64,000 nucleotides of DNA from the NCBI GenBank assembly GCA_022824405.1, contig JAJDZZ010000007.1, positions 16,909-80,908 of the forward strand, read 5' to 3'. The translations under genes were made by a program, and so were the position numbers. The DNA comes from Opitutales bacterium. Its GTDB lineage: Bacteria > Verrucomicrobiota > Verrucomicrobiia > Opitutales > UBA2995. Under the pieces are notes generated by a model that searched no databases, had not been told where the DNA came from, and saw only the letters and a program-made list of their open reading frames with translations. This document shows, piece by piece, positions 20,300 through 29,516 of the stretch. Each line of letters starts with the position of its first letter. The first letter of the stretch is position 1.

Positions 20300-21436
20300 T
20301 CACCGCCCGTTTACACGCTTGAAGAGATACAACCCCAAGGCCTGAAAGAAGAGATTGGGAACCCACACCAGTAGGTCGGGACGCCATTCCGGCCTTATTT
20401 CCAACCAGCCCACAATTATGACCATGAAGTAAAACCCAAAGGCCAATCCCAAAGCCAACATGAAATTGGCATAGGTTTCACTTCGTCGGACCTTGATCCC
20501 CAACGGAATTCCCAGAAATGCAAAAGACAGTACCGAAAAAGCCATGGAAAAATTTTTCTGGATCTGGGTCTCCAGGCGCGTCACTCGCTGGGAGATTTCC
20601 CGAGGATCGAGTTCCTCATCGAGCAGGGTGGTTTGGCGTTCGGTGATCAATTCATTGAAATTCAGGCGGGAAATTTTCCGGTGGTAGGTCCCACCCCCCA
20701 GGAAACGGGAGAGGGGCAACTTGATACGGGCTTTCTGAAACGAGCCCGCCATCAAGGGTTTCCTCAAATCGTTTGGGTTTTCCACGTCGCGGTCCTCGGC
20801 ATAGCCGTTGTAGAGGGTGAGAATCAAAGCGTCCTCAGCCTCATCGAAATGCAGTTCGCCAGACCTGGCCCGCACCAACTGATGGACGTAACGTCGCTCG
20901 TCCAACTGCCAGATCCAAAAGTCCTTCATGGTGGTTCCATCCTTTTCCCCGATGTAAATTATCCGGCCCGTAAATTCCCGAATAAAGGTCTTGGCCACGA
21001 TGGCTTTCAAGGGATCTTTACCGACCGTCTCCCGCAGCGATTGGCGATAGGCAGATTTGGCGTTGGGGGCATAATAATTGTTGATCATGATGGACAAAGC
21101 CGCCCCCAATACCGCCAAGGCAAAAACGGGAGAGGTAATCCGCCATAAGCTGAGCCCGGCGCAACGCATGGCCGTAATTTCATTTTGCGAGGACAACCGC
21201 CCCAAAACCAGCAATACCCCCGTCAACATTCCCAGGGGAAGGGCATAGGAAACGACCCAGGGAACCAGAGAACCAATGATCTGGAAAAACTGAATCCAGT
21301 CCAGGTAACCCGTGGCCAGCAGCCTCACCACGTCCTTGACCGCATTGCCCATCAGCAAAATGAAGGTGAATAACGATATCGATAAAATCGAGGAAACGGC
21401 GACTTGCCTGAATATATATAGGTTTAGCGTACTCAC
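20300..21436 (-). CDS. LptF/LptG-family lipopolysaccharide transport permease
   Basis: This YjgP/YjgQ-family inner-membrane protein would be part of the LptBFG exporter that extracts lipopolysaccharide. The 378-residue product has membrane segments at the N terminus (starting STLNLYIFRQVAVSSILSI), a periplasmic beta-rich middle, and three C-terminal segments. The motif NEITAMRCAGLSLWRI resembles the cytoplasmic coupling region of the family. I chose GTG at 21436 because AAGGG lies 7 nt upstream. The frame is open to 21709, but that stretch is made of intergenic repeats. LptF and LptG cannot be told apart here. Confidence 0.9.
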   Translation of the reverse strand: MSTLNLYIFRQVAVSSILSISLFTFILLMGNAVKDVVRLLATGYLDWIQFFQIIGSLVPWVVSYALPLGMLTGVLLVLGRLSSQNEITAMRCAGLSLWRITSPVFALAVLGAALSIMINNYYAPNAKSAYRQSLRETVGKDPLKAIVAKTFIREFTGRIIYIGEKDGTTMKDFWIWQLDERRYVHQLVRARSGELHFDEAEDALILTLYNGYAEDRDVENPNDLRKPLMAGSFQKARIKLPLSRFLGGGTYHRKISRLNFNELITERQTTLLDEELDPREISQRVTRLETQIQKNFSMAFSVLSFAFLGIPLGIKVRRSETYANFMLALGLAFGFYFMVIIVGWLEIRPEWRPDLLVWVPNLFFQALGLYLFKRVNGR

Positions 21437-21556
21437 CGATTCGCCCTTATCTCTTACTAATGAGGGGAAAGCAATAGCCGGGATGCCCCATCCCGACAAC
21501 GGCAAACGCTTCCACCTCCCCGCAAACCTGCAGGAACGTGGCTTCTTTCCCGTCTG

Positions 21557-21613
21557 AACCACGGAGGGGAAGAAGATAAACCACAGAGAACTCAGAGGAC
21601 ACAGAGGGGAAAG
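21557..21613. repeat. CCACAGAG-type intergenic repeat
   Basis: The run contains AACCACGGAGGGG, AACCACAGAGAACTCAGAGG and ACACAGAGGGG in succession, loosely repeating CACAGAG. A related run is found near 58,670-58,705 on the opposite strand. Similar runs occur in intergenic DNA of many unrelated bacteria, and their origin is not established. Confidence 0.7.
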
Positions 21614-21775
21614 TAAGAAAGGCCGAAGATTAAAAGCGCCGAATTTAATCGTGATCGTGACAGTGATCGATAGCAAAAAAGTGATGGCATTGGGAATTGA
21701 CTCTCGCAATTCGCACCCCCAGCGCGTTTCCCTTTTGCCAGACCATCAAATTTAAATATTTTCCGACCCCGTTCA

Positions 21776-21815
21776 CTTTCCGCCTTTCCGCCTTTCCGCC
21801 TTTCCGCCTTTCCGC
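21776..21815. repeat. Five tandem copies of an 8-bp unit (CTTTCCGC)
   Basis: Five perfect tandem copies of CTTTCCGC occupy 40 bp. They end 31 bp before the metF start and are followed by AATTCCTAATTCC. Tandem octamers this close to a start codon can vary in copy number by slippage. Confidence 0.9.
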
Positions 21816-21846
21816 CGTTTAATTCCTAATTCCTAATTTTTCCTTT

Positions 21847-22728
21847 GTGACTGCCACCCACATCTCCGACCTGTTGCGGCAGGGCCGACCCCTCAAATCG
21901 GTCGAATTTTATCCTCCCAAGACAGAGAAGGACAAAGCCCGCCTCCTCCTGGCCTCCAGGCGCCTGCAGGAATTTCGTCCCGATTTTGTGTCCGTTACTT
22001 ACGGAGCCGGTGGGTCCACCCGGCAATTTACCCAGGAAATAACCTGTCAATTGCAATCCGAGTTCGGCTGGCTCATGATGCCCCACCTCACCTGTGTCGG
22101 CTCAACCAGGGATGAGCTTTTCTCCATTGTCAGAGATTTTCACCATGCCGGTTTTCGCAACATAATGACCCTGCGAGGCGATCCTCCCAAGGGATCCGGC
22201 AAATTCGTGGCGGTTAAAGACGGCTTTCGTTACGCCAGCGATTTGGTGGCCTTTATCAAAAAGCATTTCCCCGACTTTTGCCTGGGTGTGGCCGGATATC
22301 CGGAGAAACACCCGGAAGCGCCCTCCTTCGAAGATGACCTGGCCCACTTGAAATTCAAGGTCGATCTGGGAGGCGAATTCATTACAACCCAACTATTCTA
22401 CGACAACGCAGCTTATTTTGATTTTGTAAATAGACTGCGGGAAATAGGGGTCGACAAACCGGTCATACCCGGGATCCTGCCCATATTGAACATCGGCCAG
22501 GTCGAGCGTTTCGGAATTACGCTGCCCCAAGATCTTTTCCAACAACTCAAAAGAGCGGGAAAAGATAAAGCACGGCAAAGACAGGTCGGGATCGAATGGG
22601 CCACCGACCAAATCGCCGATCTGCTCGATGGAGGAGCGCCCGGGGTCCATCTCTTCGTCATGAACCTGAGCAAATCGGCCCTGGGTATTCTACATAACCT
22701 GCGAGAACGCGGCTACTTCCCGGACTGA
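21847..22728 (+). CDS. metF: Methylenetetrahydrofolate reductase
   Basis: This FAD enzyme reduces 5,10-methylene-THF to 5-methyl-THF for methionine synthesis. The 293-residue length is typical. Motifs are SVEFYPPKTEKDK at the N terminus (the catalytic Glu region), VTYGAGGSTR, HLTCVGSTRDEL, NIMTLRGDPPKG, and FITTQLFYDN. The start is GTG at 21847, with no better ATG nearby. It sits directly after an AATTCCTAATT repeat, and no clear Shine-Dalgarno sequence is visible. Confidence 0.95.
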   Translation: MTATHISDLLRQGRPLKSVEFYPPKTEKDKARLLLASRRLQEFRPDFVSVTYGAGGSTRQFTQEITCQLQSEFGWLMMPHLTCVGSTRDELFSIVRDFHHAGFRNIMTLRGDPPKGSGKFVAVKDGFRYASDLVAFIKKHFPDFCLGVAGYPEKHPEAPSFEDDLAHLKFKVDLGGEFITTQLFYDNAAYFDFVNRLREIGVDKPVIPGILPILNIGQVERFGITLPQDLFQQLKRAGKDKARQRQVGIEWATDQIADLLDGGAPGVHLFVMNLSKSALGILHNLRERGYFPD

Positions 22729-22743
22729 GGCGCCGGGGGCGCC
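22729..22743. repeat. GGCGCC-N3-GGCGCC palindrome at the metF stop
   Basis: GGCGCC GGG GGCGCC begins at the base after the metF TGA and is followed by TTTCC. It is one of four similar palindromes placed at stop codons in this window. It may act as a weak terminator. Confidence 0.7.
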
Positions 22744-22801
22744 TTTCCGCATCCGGCATCTCTCCACCTTCAGCCTTTAGCCTTCATCCGTCTTCCTTTC
22801 A

Positions 22802-23014
22802 TCAAATCCCGCTCCTGCTTTGAAGAAAGGCCAGCGCTTTCTGGTAACTCCGGTTCTGCAAAAAGTGTTTCAGATGGCCATCGATCTCGGAGGCCTTTTC
22901 CCGTTTCAAGGAATCCAGGGCCAGAGTAGCGTTGAGAACGCCTTCGGAGTCTCCATTGGCGCTGGCAGTCAGGAGGCTCCTTATCAGTTCAGCAATTTCT
23001 TTCTCTATCATCAT
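22802..23014 (-). CDS. Small hypothetical protein (70 residues)
   Basis: The frame starts MMIEKEIAELIRSLLTASAN and is mostly amphipathic helix with regular charge spacing (ALDSLKREKASEIDGHLKHFL). There is no cysteine pair, signal peptide or known motif. A-T-rich DNA lies just upstream of the ATG at 23014 and could hold a promoter. It ends 73 nt from the metF stop on the opposite strand. Composition looks like a real small cytoplasmic protein, but the function is unknown and a chance frame is not excluded. Confidence 0.5.
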   Translation of the reverse strand: MMIEKEIAELIRSLLTASANGDSEGVLNATLALDSLKREKASEIDGHLKHFLQNRSYQKALAFLQSRSGI

Positions 23015-23067
23015 GCCCCATACTGTCCAAAAATTTTAAAAAATCGAATCTAATCGGCAGGGACCCC

Positions 23068-26000
23068 TTACCCCCATTCCCACCATCTTTGCAGGCATGC
23101 ATTGGCCACGCCATCGGGCAATTGATTGGCTGCGGGAGTGGTTAGTGCGCGGCGCAGTAATTCGTCCTTGGTGAGGATGGGTCGGTGGTCCAGAATTCCG
23201 TTCTCGGTCAAGTATTCTTGAAGTTGATCTATGCTATCGGTCCTGAATCTCTTCAATCGGTCATCTCCCCGATCGCGCAGCATGGCGACAAGGCGTTGAG
23301 GATCCCCGCTCAGTTCTTTTGCTATTGTGATCACCTTTTCCAGGAAAACCTTCGACACGGCGCCGCTCTCGATCAGCACATCCCTGTCCACTGGCCGGCC
23401 CCTCCCCTCTTGCCACAACCCGCAATAGGCCTCCAACAGGTCCAGCCGCAAACCAATCTGTTCGGCGTCGATTGACCGCGAACCCAACTTTTCTGCGAGC
23501 GGGGTACCTGAGACGGTCTTCCACTGGCCTCCTCGTTCGATGCGGTTGTCCAGGAAGTCGCGCAGGAGGGGCAGGTCGTCCCACAGGATGTAAAAGACAT
23601 GCTGCTCGGCAAAACCGAGGATGGGACGGAAGGTCGGGACCTTGAGAAGCACAGCGTATTCTTCGGGAGAAAGCCCATCGGGCTCGGGAACCGGTGTCTC
23701 CGGATCAATCCGGAGATCCTCCGGACCCTTGATGCTCGCTTGGCCGGTCCGTATCAGTCCCAAATCGATCTCCGCGGCAATGTCGCAATCCTCCTTTGCC
23801 AGCGCGTCCCGAATCCGGTCCACGTCGAGCGGGTCGCTGGTCAGGTAGAAAATCTGCCGACCCTGATCTCGCGCGACGCAACCGAGGCTTGCGGTAATGG
23901 CCTGGAATCGTTGTGGGTCGCTCTGGTCGAGGGCCTCATCGAGGAACAGCGGCATGACCTTGCCCTGCTCTACTTCTTCGGTGTAGGCAATGCGGGCTGC
24001 CAGAAGCAACTGGGCCCGAGTTCCGGCGGAAAGTTCATCGAGTTGACGCACTTTCCCGCTTCGCAGTTCTACGGCAGCGAGCCGCGGCTGCGCATCGCTC
24101 TTCTCCAGTCGCAATTCGTAGTTGTGCAGGGTAAAACGGGAAAAGTGATCCCCCGCTCGCTTTAATACGCGGGGGAGTTGGGCCTGCTCGTGCTCTTCCT
24201 CGATTTCAGTGAGGAGAAAGTTTCCCGCCTCCGCGAACAGGGCATCGTCCCGAAGACTCCGCAGGTTGGCGCGAGCTTCCTCGCGGGCAGCAATGAGATG
24301 CTGTAGTTTATTGCCGCGCCTTACCTCATTTCTCTTGTTGGTCACGTCGGCTATTACGTCGCGCAACTCGCTTTCCCGGGAAGCAGCGGCCTGTAGCTTC
24401 TCCTTTAGATTTTCCAGGGAATGGGCATCCAATTCCGACAGAGTCGCTTCGCCGACTTTTCCAAGTTCGGTGCGATCCAGTTCGACATTGCTCCGGAGAA
24501 CCGTTTTCTCGCGGATCGAATCACGGTATTCGGGCAACCTGTCGAGCAGCAAGGCGAGGCCTTGTTCATCGCCCTCCTCCAGCCCCGCTTCCGCGTAGAT
24601 CCGGCTGATCGCGGTGCGTGTTGCATCGCGATCGAAGGTATTCTGTTCCAGCTGCTCGGTGATCGATCGTTCTTCCCCAAGCGCCTTCTCCAGCATCGTA
24701 TTCCGTCGGGAAAGGTTGTTGAGGCGGGCCTTGGCCTTGGCGGCGTCTTCTGGCTGCGGCTCGCCGTGAGGTTTCAGGATGCCGGACAGATCGGCCAGAA
24801 GCGCCGCATGGCATGTTTCAAGCTGTTTCACTCTGCCGTTTGCGGCTTCGTGGGCACCGCGAGCGCTACGGAGTTGATCAAGGGCCCGAGCGAAATCCAC
24901 CAATTCCGCATCCGGTGGAAGCGTATCCAGGCCGAGACTGTCCTTCAGCTTTTGCCTGCGGACAGCGAGATCGCTCGCCCTCTCCGACAGACCCTCCAAT
25001 TCGTTTTCCAGCGATTTCCGTTCCACGTCGCGGTCGCGAGCACGTTCCTTGGACGCCTGAAACTCGGCCGTTTCGCTCTCCATTTCGCGTAATCGGGATG
25101 TAACAGAGGGAATGTCCCAGGCCTCGGGGCCTTCCAGACCCAGATTCTCGAACGACTTCCGGGCCTCAGATCGGTTCCCGGACGAGGCTCCATCATCATC
25201 GGAAACAGAACGCTTGCCCATGAACATGGCGGCCAAGGCGATCCCCACGCCGAGGGCGGCGAATAGCGCCAGGGCGGGATGAACGAACCAAGCAAGAATA
25301 CCGACCGCCAGCAGGCCGAGACCGGATAAAAGCCAGGGCCTCCGACTGCCCTCCACGGCTGGCGGCCCGGCCCGCAGCCAAGCGCGCAGGGCATCAACTC
25401 CGGTCTGGAGCTTTTCAAGTTCATGTTGTGGGTTCAGTCCGGATGCTTTCACGCGGTCGAGGAGACGTAACCGTTCCTTGATGTTTTGGACGCGTGAAGC
25501 ATGTTCCTGACCCGCCCGAAGAAACCCGAACAACTCGGCATGATTGGGCAGGGTCAGAGCCGCATTGTCCATGTCCTTGCCACCCACCGCATCCAGGGCC
25601 GAAACGAGCTTATTTTTTGCGGTTTCGCGTTCAGTCAGCGCCGCATTGAGATTCAATTCGATCCGCTCCAACTCGTCGGCTTTGTCCCTCCATGCTGCCA
25701 GATCAGCCTGTTCCAAGGAGGTGGAAAGCCCGGATTCCATTTGTTCCGCCCGCGCTTTCCGAAGCATTTTTTGGAGATCCCGATCAGACGCCTCCCGTTG
25801 GGTCAGTTTTTTCCGAAGTTCCACAAGGTCATCGTGTTCCTTGCCCGTCATATTTGCTAACGCTCTGGGCATAATCCCGAGTCGTTTCTCGATACTGGCA
25901 AGTTCTTCCCGGCGTTGGGCCAAGCCGGATGCGCGATCGACGTGTGGCAGTCGGCGAGCGGCGGTTTCAGCTTCCTGGAGTTGAGATTTCAGTTGTCCAA

Positions 26001-26547
26001 GTTGATCGACCCGTTGAAGGAGGTCGATTTGTTGGTTTTTCTCCCGCTGGACCTCATCCCGGGCCTGGTTGAATTTATTCAGTTCCAGGCGCCTACGGCG
26101 GTGAGTGACCTCGGTGAACAACTCCGAGGCAATCCGCTCCAGGTCGAAGCCCCCAGACATCTGGCGCCGGATCTCGGAAGCGATATCGGACGTGCTTTCC
26201 CGGGACGGATCCAGCAGATCTCTCAGCCGCAGAAAAAAGCAATGATAATGGCGGGAGTGGGGAATTCTAGGGGAAACCTTCCCTTCGCCATCGCGTCTCC
26301 AGAGCACAACCGCACCTTGGCGTTCTGCCCGCCAAATGGCGCCGTTCCATTCAAATTCGCCGTTCACCGAAGTGTGCCGGGAGGAACCGCGGTCATCCCA
26401 GTAAAGCCCCTCGACGGCACGGCAAATGCTCGACTTGCCGACCCCGTTCGGTCCGAAAACGATGTGGATACCGGCTCGCTCAGCTTCGATTTCAAAGGGT
26501 TGGCCGATGCCGGGAAGCCGAAGGATAGCAAGTCGCTTGAGAATCAC
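23068..26547 (-). CDS. YhaN/Rad50-like AAA ATPase with internal membrane segment
   Basis: The roughly 1159-residue protein has Walker A GPNGVGKSS (residues about 31-40), long coiled coils, and a hydrophobic pair of segments in the middle (about 405-443). It then has the ABC-type signature LSAGTRAQLLLAARIAY (about 838-855) and Walker B MPLFLDEALDQSD (about 864-876). The mid-coil hydrophobic pair is also seen in YhaN-type ATPases. A C-terminal region of about 250 residues after the ATPase head has no motif I recognise. The GTG at 26547 overlaps the upstream gene's TGA (GTGA), which decides the start. It probably works with the nuclease upstream in DNA end processing or repair; a defence role is possible but unsupported. 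Confidence 0.85.
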   Translation of the reverse strand: MILKRLAILRLPGIGQPFEIEAERAGIHIVFGPNGVGKSSICRAVEGLYWDDRGSSRHTSVNGEFEWNGAIWRAERQGAVVLWRRDGEGKVSPRIPHSRHYHCFFLRLRDLLDPSRESTSDIASEIRRQMSGGFDLERIASELFTEVTHRRRRLELNKFNQARDEVQREKNQQIDLLQRVDQLGQLKSQLQEAETAARRLPHVDRASGLAQRREELASIEKRLGIMPRALANMTGKEHDDLVELRKKLTQREASDRDLQKMLRKARAEQMESGLSTSLEQADLAAWRDKADELERIELNLNAALTERETAKNKLVSALDAVGGKDMDNAALTLPNHAELFGFLRAGQEHASRVQNIKERLRLLDRVKASGLNPQHELEKLQTGVDALRAWLRAGPPAVEGSRRPWLLSGLGLLAVGILAWFVHPALALFAALGVGIALAAMFMGKRSVSDDDGASSGNRSEARKSFENLGLEGPEAWDIPSVTSRLREMESETAEFQASKERARDRDVERKSLENELEGLSERASDLAVRRQKLKDSLGLDTLPPDAELVDFARALDQLRSARGAHEAANGRVKQLETCHAALLADLSGILKPHGEPQPEDAAKAKARLNNLSRRNTMLEKALGEERSITEQLEQNTFDRDATRTAISRIYAEAGLEEGDEQGLALLLDRLPEYRDSIREKTVLRSNVELDRTELGKVGEATLSELDAHSLENLKEKLQAAASRESELRDVIADVTNKRNEVRRGNKLQHLIAAREEARANLRSLRDDALFAEAGNFLLTEIEEEHEQAQLPRVLKRAGDHFSRFTLHNYELRLEKSDAQPRLAAVELRSGKVRQLDELSAGTRAQLLLAARIAYTEEVEQGKVMPLFLDEALDQSDPQRFQAITASLGCVARDQGRQIFYLTSDPLDVDRIRDALAKEDCDIAAEIDLGLIRTGQASIKGPEDLRIDPETPVPEPDGLSPEEYAVLLKVPTFRPILGFAEQHVFYILWDDLPLLRDFLDNRIERGGQWKTVSGTPLAEKLGSRSIDAEQIGLRLDLLEAYCGLWQEGRGRPVDRDVLIESGAVSKVFLEKVITIAKELSGDPQRLVAMLRDRGDDRLKRFRTDSIDQLQEYLTENGILDHRPILTKDELLRRALTTPAANQLPDGVANACLQRWWEWG

Positions 26548-27890
26548 CGTCGATCGCCGGCCTCCCGTCCGGAAAACATCTCGCTCAAAGCCGCCTTTCC
26601 CGAGCGCAACAGCAAATCGCGCAGGACCTCGTCCGACAGGGGATCGGCGGCGTCGTGGCGCTCCCGTAGCGGGAACCAAGAATCCTGCCGGGTGTATTCA
26701 TCCAATCTGGCGCGCGCTCTGCCGAGAAGTTCCCTGGCTCGGTCATCGTCCCGTCCGAGCAGTAGCAAACGGCGGGCCAGAAGGGCGGCGGGGTCATCGC
26801 CCGACGCGATGTGCTCAAGGTCCAGATGCAACTCCATCGCGTCGACGATCCTGTTGAAGAAAATGACAGTGTCATTTACGGTGCGGTTCATGGAACGCCA
26901 TCTATCGGTCGCGACCCACTTCCGGATGGCCTCATAGAAGGAACTCGAACCGGTAAGCCGCACGCGGAGACCGAGGGCGCGAGGCAGCGGCTGACCCATC
27001 TGCTCAAGTTTCCGGAGGTGTTGTTGCGACGCATCCAACAACCGGTCGGGCACATCCTCGACGTGCTCGATTCCGGTTATATCCACCTTCATGCGCTCCC
27101 ACCGCAAAGGGGCCAGGGGAATCTGCTCCAGGCCGATGCCGCCGTCATCGGAACCCTTCAGGAGCCAGGGGCCATGCGGCCCCGTTTCCGAAGAATCGAG
27201 CCCGACCAGCGAACCCAGATAGCCGCAAGGCCGCGAGCCGCCCGATCCCGATAGCCCTTCCAGCGACGGCTTGTGGATATGGCCCAGCAACCAAGCGTCG
27301 TAACCGGTATCGTTGAGTTCGGTCTGCCGGATGGGGGCATAGGGCCCACCGGAAGCGTCGAGATCGCCGTGCAGCAGGCCGATCCTTGGAACCGGCGGCG
27401 AGGGCGCCTGCATCGGTTGGTTTAGCAACATTGCCACCGGACTCTGACGCACATATTGATCTCCGAAGGACCAGCCGACCACTTGGGCGCGAGGAATCCC
27501 GGCCTTTGCAACCGTTACCGGTTCCCACTTGCCACCTTTCCCCAAAAGCGTGAAACCATCGATCAACGCCGCCAGGCGCGGCAGCGCTTCAAAGTCATGA
27601 TTGCCCGCCACCGCCATGACTTCGATTTCCCGGTCCAGCAATCGCCGAACGCTTTCTTCGAGAGGCGCCATGGCCTCGAATCGGGCATTATCCCCGTCAA
27701 CGACGTCACCGGCAAACAGCACCGCGGCCACTCCCCTTTCGATGGCGAAATCGACGGCGCGCCGTAATGCCGCAGCAGGCGTGAGTTCGGACGGGTCCGC
27801 CCCCCAGGATTTGATTTCGCCCGGCAATCCCGAACACGCCGTGCCCAGATGAACATCGCCGATGGCAAGAATCAGGGCGCCGTCGCTCAT
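26544..27890 (-). CDS. YhaO/SbcD/Mre11-like DNA exonuclease
   Basis: The 448-residue protein has the full calcineurin-like phosphoesterase set: GDVHLG (11-16), GDVVDG (61-66), GNHDF (96-100), LLHGD (172-176), and GHIHK (203-207). These bind two metals in SbcD/Mre11-type nucleases. The C-terminal half is less conserved and probably contacts the partner ATPase. The two genes overlap by 4 nt (GTGA), as nuclease and ATPase of a complex often do. The pair looks somewhat richer in GC than the flanking genes, which could mean transfer. The start ATG at 27890 leads straight into the first motif. Confidence 0.9.
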   Translation of the reverse strand: MSDGALILAIGDVHLGTACSGLPGEIKSWGADPSELTPAAALRRAVDFAIERGVAAVLFAGDVVDGDNARFEAMAPLEESVRRLLDREIEVMAVAGNHDFEALPRLAALIDGFTLLGKGGKWEPVTVAKAGIPRAQVVGWSFGDQYVRQSPVAMLLNQPMQAPSPPVPRIGLLHGDLDASGGPYAPIRQTELNDTGYDAWLLGHIHKPSLEGLSGSGGSRPCGYLGSLVGLDSSETGPHGPWLLKGSDDGGIGLEQIPLAPLRWERMKVDITGIEHVEDVPDRLLDASQQHLRKLEQMGQPLPRALGLRVRLTGSSSFYEAIRKWVATDRWRSMNRTVNDTVIFFNRIVDAMELHLDLEHIASGDDPAALLARRLLLLGRDDDRARELLGRARARLDEYTRQDSWFPLRERHDAADPLSDEVLRDLLLRSGKAALSEMFSGREAGDRR

Positions 27891-28011
27891 TGTTCCAACA
27901 GCCGGCTCACCGCTTTCATATTACCCAATCCCGGAGCGCGGCCAGGACGAAGCGCCGCATCCGTCGTTATGGAATGGCATCCATACACCATTTATTTGAA
28001 ACAACGAGGTG

Positions 28012-29514
28012 TCAAGGGTAGCTGAACCCGTAGCTTATGAAGTCGACCAGGACCATGGGAACGAGGCCGAGGCCCAGTACGAGGAGGGCGAGGATAACCA
28101 AACCGGCGCCCTCCAATTTGCTCAGTTTAATCGGGGACGGGCCGGGAGACTCATTTGAAACCAGGAAGGCTTTAAGCACTATGATGTAATAATACAGGGA
28201 GACGGCGGACATGAGGAGGGCCACGGCGACCAGCCAGTAGAATCCGTCGCTCCAACCGGCGATTTCCGGACGTGAGCCAATGGCCGCCATGAAGAGATAA
28301 AGTTTCCCGAAGAAACCGGACAGGGGAGGAATGCCGGCCAGGGAAAGGATGAAGATCATAAAGAGAAAGCTGAGACCGGGATTTTTCTTCCAGCAACCGT
28401 TGAAATCCTTGATCAGGGCTTCGCGACCGAGGCGATGGCTGAGGATTCCGATAATGGCAAAGGCCCCCAAGGTGGCGGCGGCATAGACGACACTGTAAAA
28501 CAGTACCGATACGTTACCTTCCCGGTTGGCTGCTATCAAGCCGATGAGGATGTAGCCGGCATGGGCGATACTGGAGTAGGCCAGGAGGCGTTTGACGCAA
28601 GTTTGTCGGAGGGCGCCGATGTTACCCAGCACCATGCTGAGCAGGGAGATCAAAACGATCCCGATGATGAGGGTGTCGCGCTGGGCCGAGAACTGCAGAA
28701 CCGGCCCGAAAAGCTGGACCAACACGAAGAAGCTGGCAATTTTGGATCCCGTGGCAATCCATGCCGCTACCGGGACGGGGGCGCATTGATAAACGTCGGG
28801 AGCCCAGAGATGAAAAGGGACGGCGGCAATCTTGAACCCCAGGCCCACCAACAGAAAAGTCGAGCCAATCCACAAGTAACCGGTCGGCACCGCACCGTTG
28901 TCCAGCGCGGCGACGATGGCGTCGAAAGCCAGGGCGTTGGTGGCGCCGTAGAGGTAGCTGATGCCAAAAAGCAGAAAAGCGGAGGATACCCCTCCAATGG
29001 CAAAATATTTTATGCCCGCCTCAACGGAATATCGTTGGGAATTTTGAAATGCGGTGAGTCCGTAGAGACTGAGGGATATCAGTTCTATGGAAATAAAGAG
29101 CATCAGCAGGTTCTGGGCGGTAATGAGAAAGCCCATTCCCAAGGCGCTGAGGAGAAAGAGTCCGAAATATTCGCTGACGTGTTGGTTTGGGACCTGGAAT
29201 CTGGCAAACTGCAGGACAAACAAGGCCAGAGCAAAGACGAAGGCTTTGAACCCCAGGGTAAGGGGATTGAGGACGATCTGGCCCTCCCAGGTGTCTGCCG
29301 GAACAAGGGGACTACCCACGCCCGAACTCCATTGCCAAACCACCCCGGCTAGGGCCAGGAGCAGGGAGAGCGATGTAATCATGGCCACCTTGTCGCTACG
29401 GACCTCGACGGGGGAATGTTTGTATTTGGTGTAATCGACACCGAGAGCGGCAAACATTCCCAGGACCACGATCAGGTCCGGCCACGTGGCGAAAAATAAT
29501 TGCGCGTATTGCAT
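28012..29514 (-). CDS. nuoN: Complex I subunit N (distal, EFG-less cluster)
   Basis: This antiporter-like proton-pumping subunit sits between NuoM and NuoK in the membrane arm. The start at 29514 (MQYAQLFFATWPDLIVVLG), just after the NuoM stop, gives 500 residues; an upstream start would add unrelated sequence. Pump residues are visible: Glu in LFISIELISLSLYG, Lys in FKIAAVPFHLWAPDVYQ, and Lys in ATGSKIASFF. It is the last gene of the 25-gene run. No clear terminator follows in the 121 nt before the nuclease gene. Confidence 0.95.
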   Translation of the reverse strand: MQYAQLFFATWPDLIVVLGMFAALGVDYTKYKHSPVEVRSDKVAMITSLSLLLALAGVVWQWSSGVGSPLVPADTWEGQIVLNPLTLGFKAFVFALALFVLQFARFQVPNQHVSEYFGLFLLSALGMGFLITAQNLLMLFISIELISLSLYGLTAFQNSQRYSVEAGIKYFAIGGVSSAFLLFGISYLYGATNALAFDAIVAALDNGAVPTGYLWIGSTFLLVGLGFKIAAVPFHLWAPDVYQCAPVPVAAWIATGSKIASFFVLVQLFGPVLQFSAQRDTLIIGIVLISLLSMVLGNIGALRQTCVKRLLAYSSIAHAGYILIGLIAANREGNVSVLFYSVVYAAATLGAFAIIGILSHRLGREALIKDFNGCWKKNPGLSFLFMIFILSLAGIPPLSGFFGKLYLFMAAIGSRPEIAGWSDGFYWLVAVALLMSAVSLYYYIIVLKAFLVSNESPGPSPIKLSKLEGAGLVILALLVLGLGLVPMVLVDFISYGFSYP

Positions 29515-29516
29515 GG

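Larger units (their letters stand above)
21437..21846. other. Divergent LptF/G-metF gap filled with short repeats
   Basis: The 410-nt gap separates the divergent starts of the LptF/G gene (minus) and metF (plus). It contains a CACAGAG-type run (21557-21613), an 8-bp tandem repeat (21776-21815), and an AATTCCTAATTCCTAATT run just before metF. No gene is supported, and promoters were not identified with confidence. Confidence 0.7.

Noticed and set aside
21776..21815. CRISPR-like array
   Set aside because: The units are 8 bp with no spacers; this is a simple tandem repeat.
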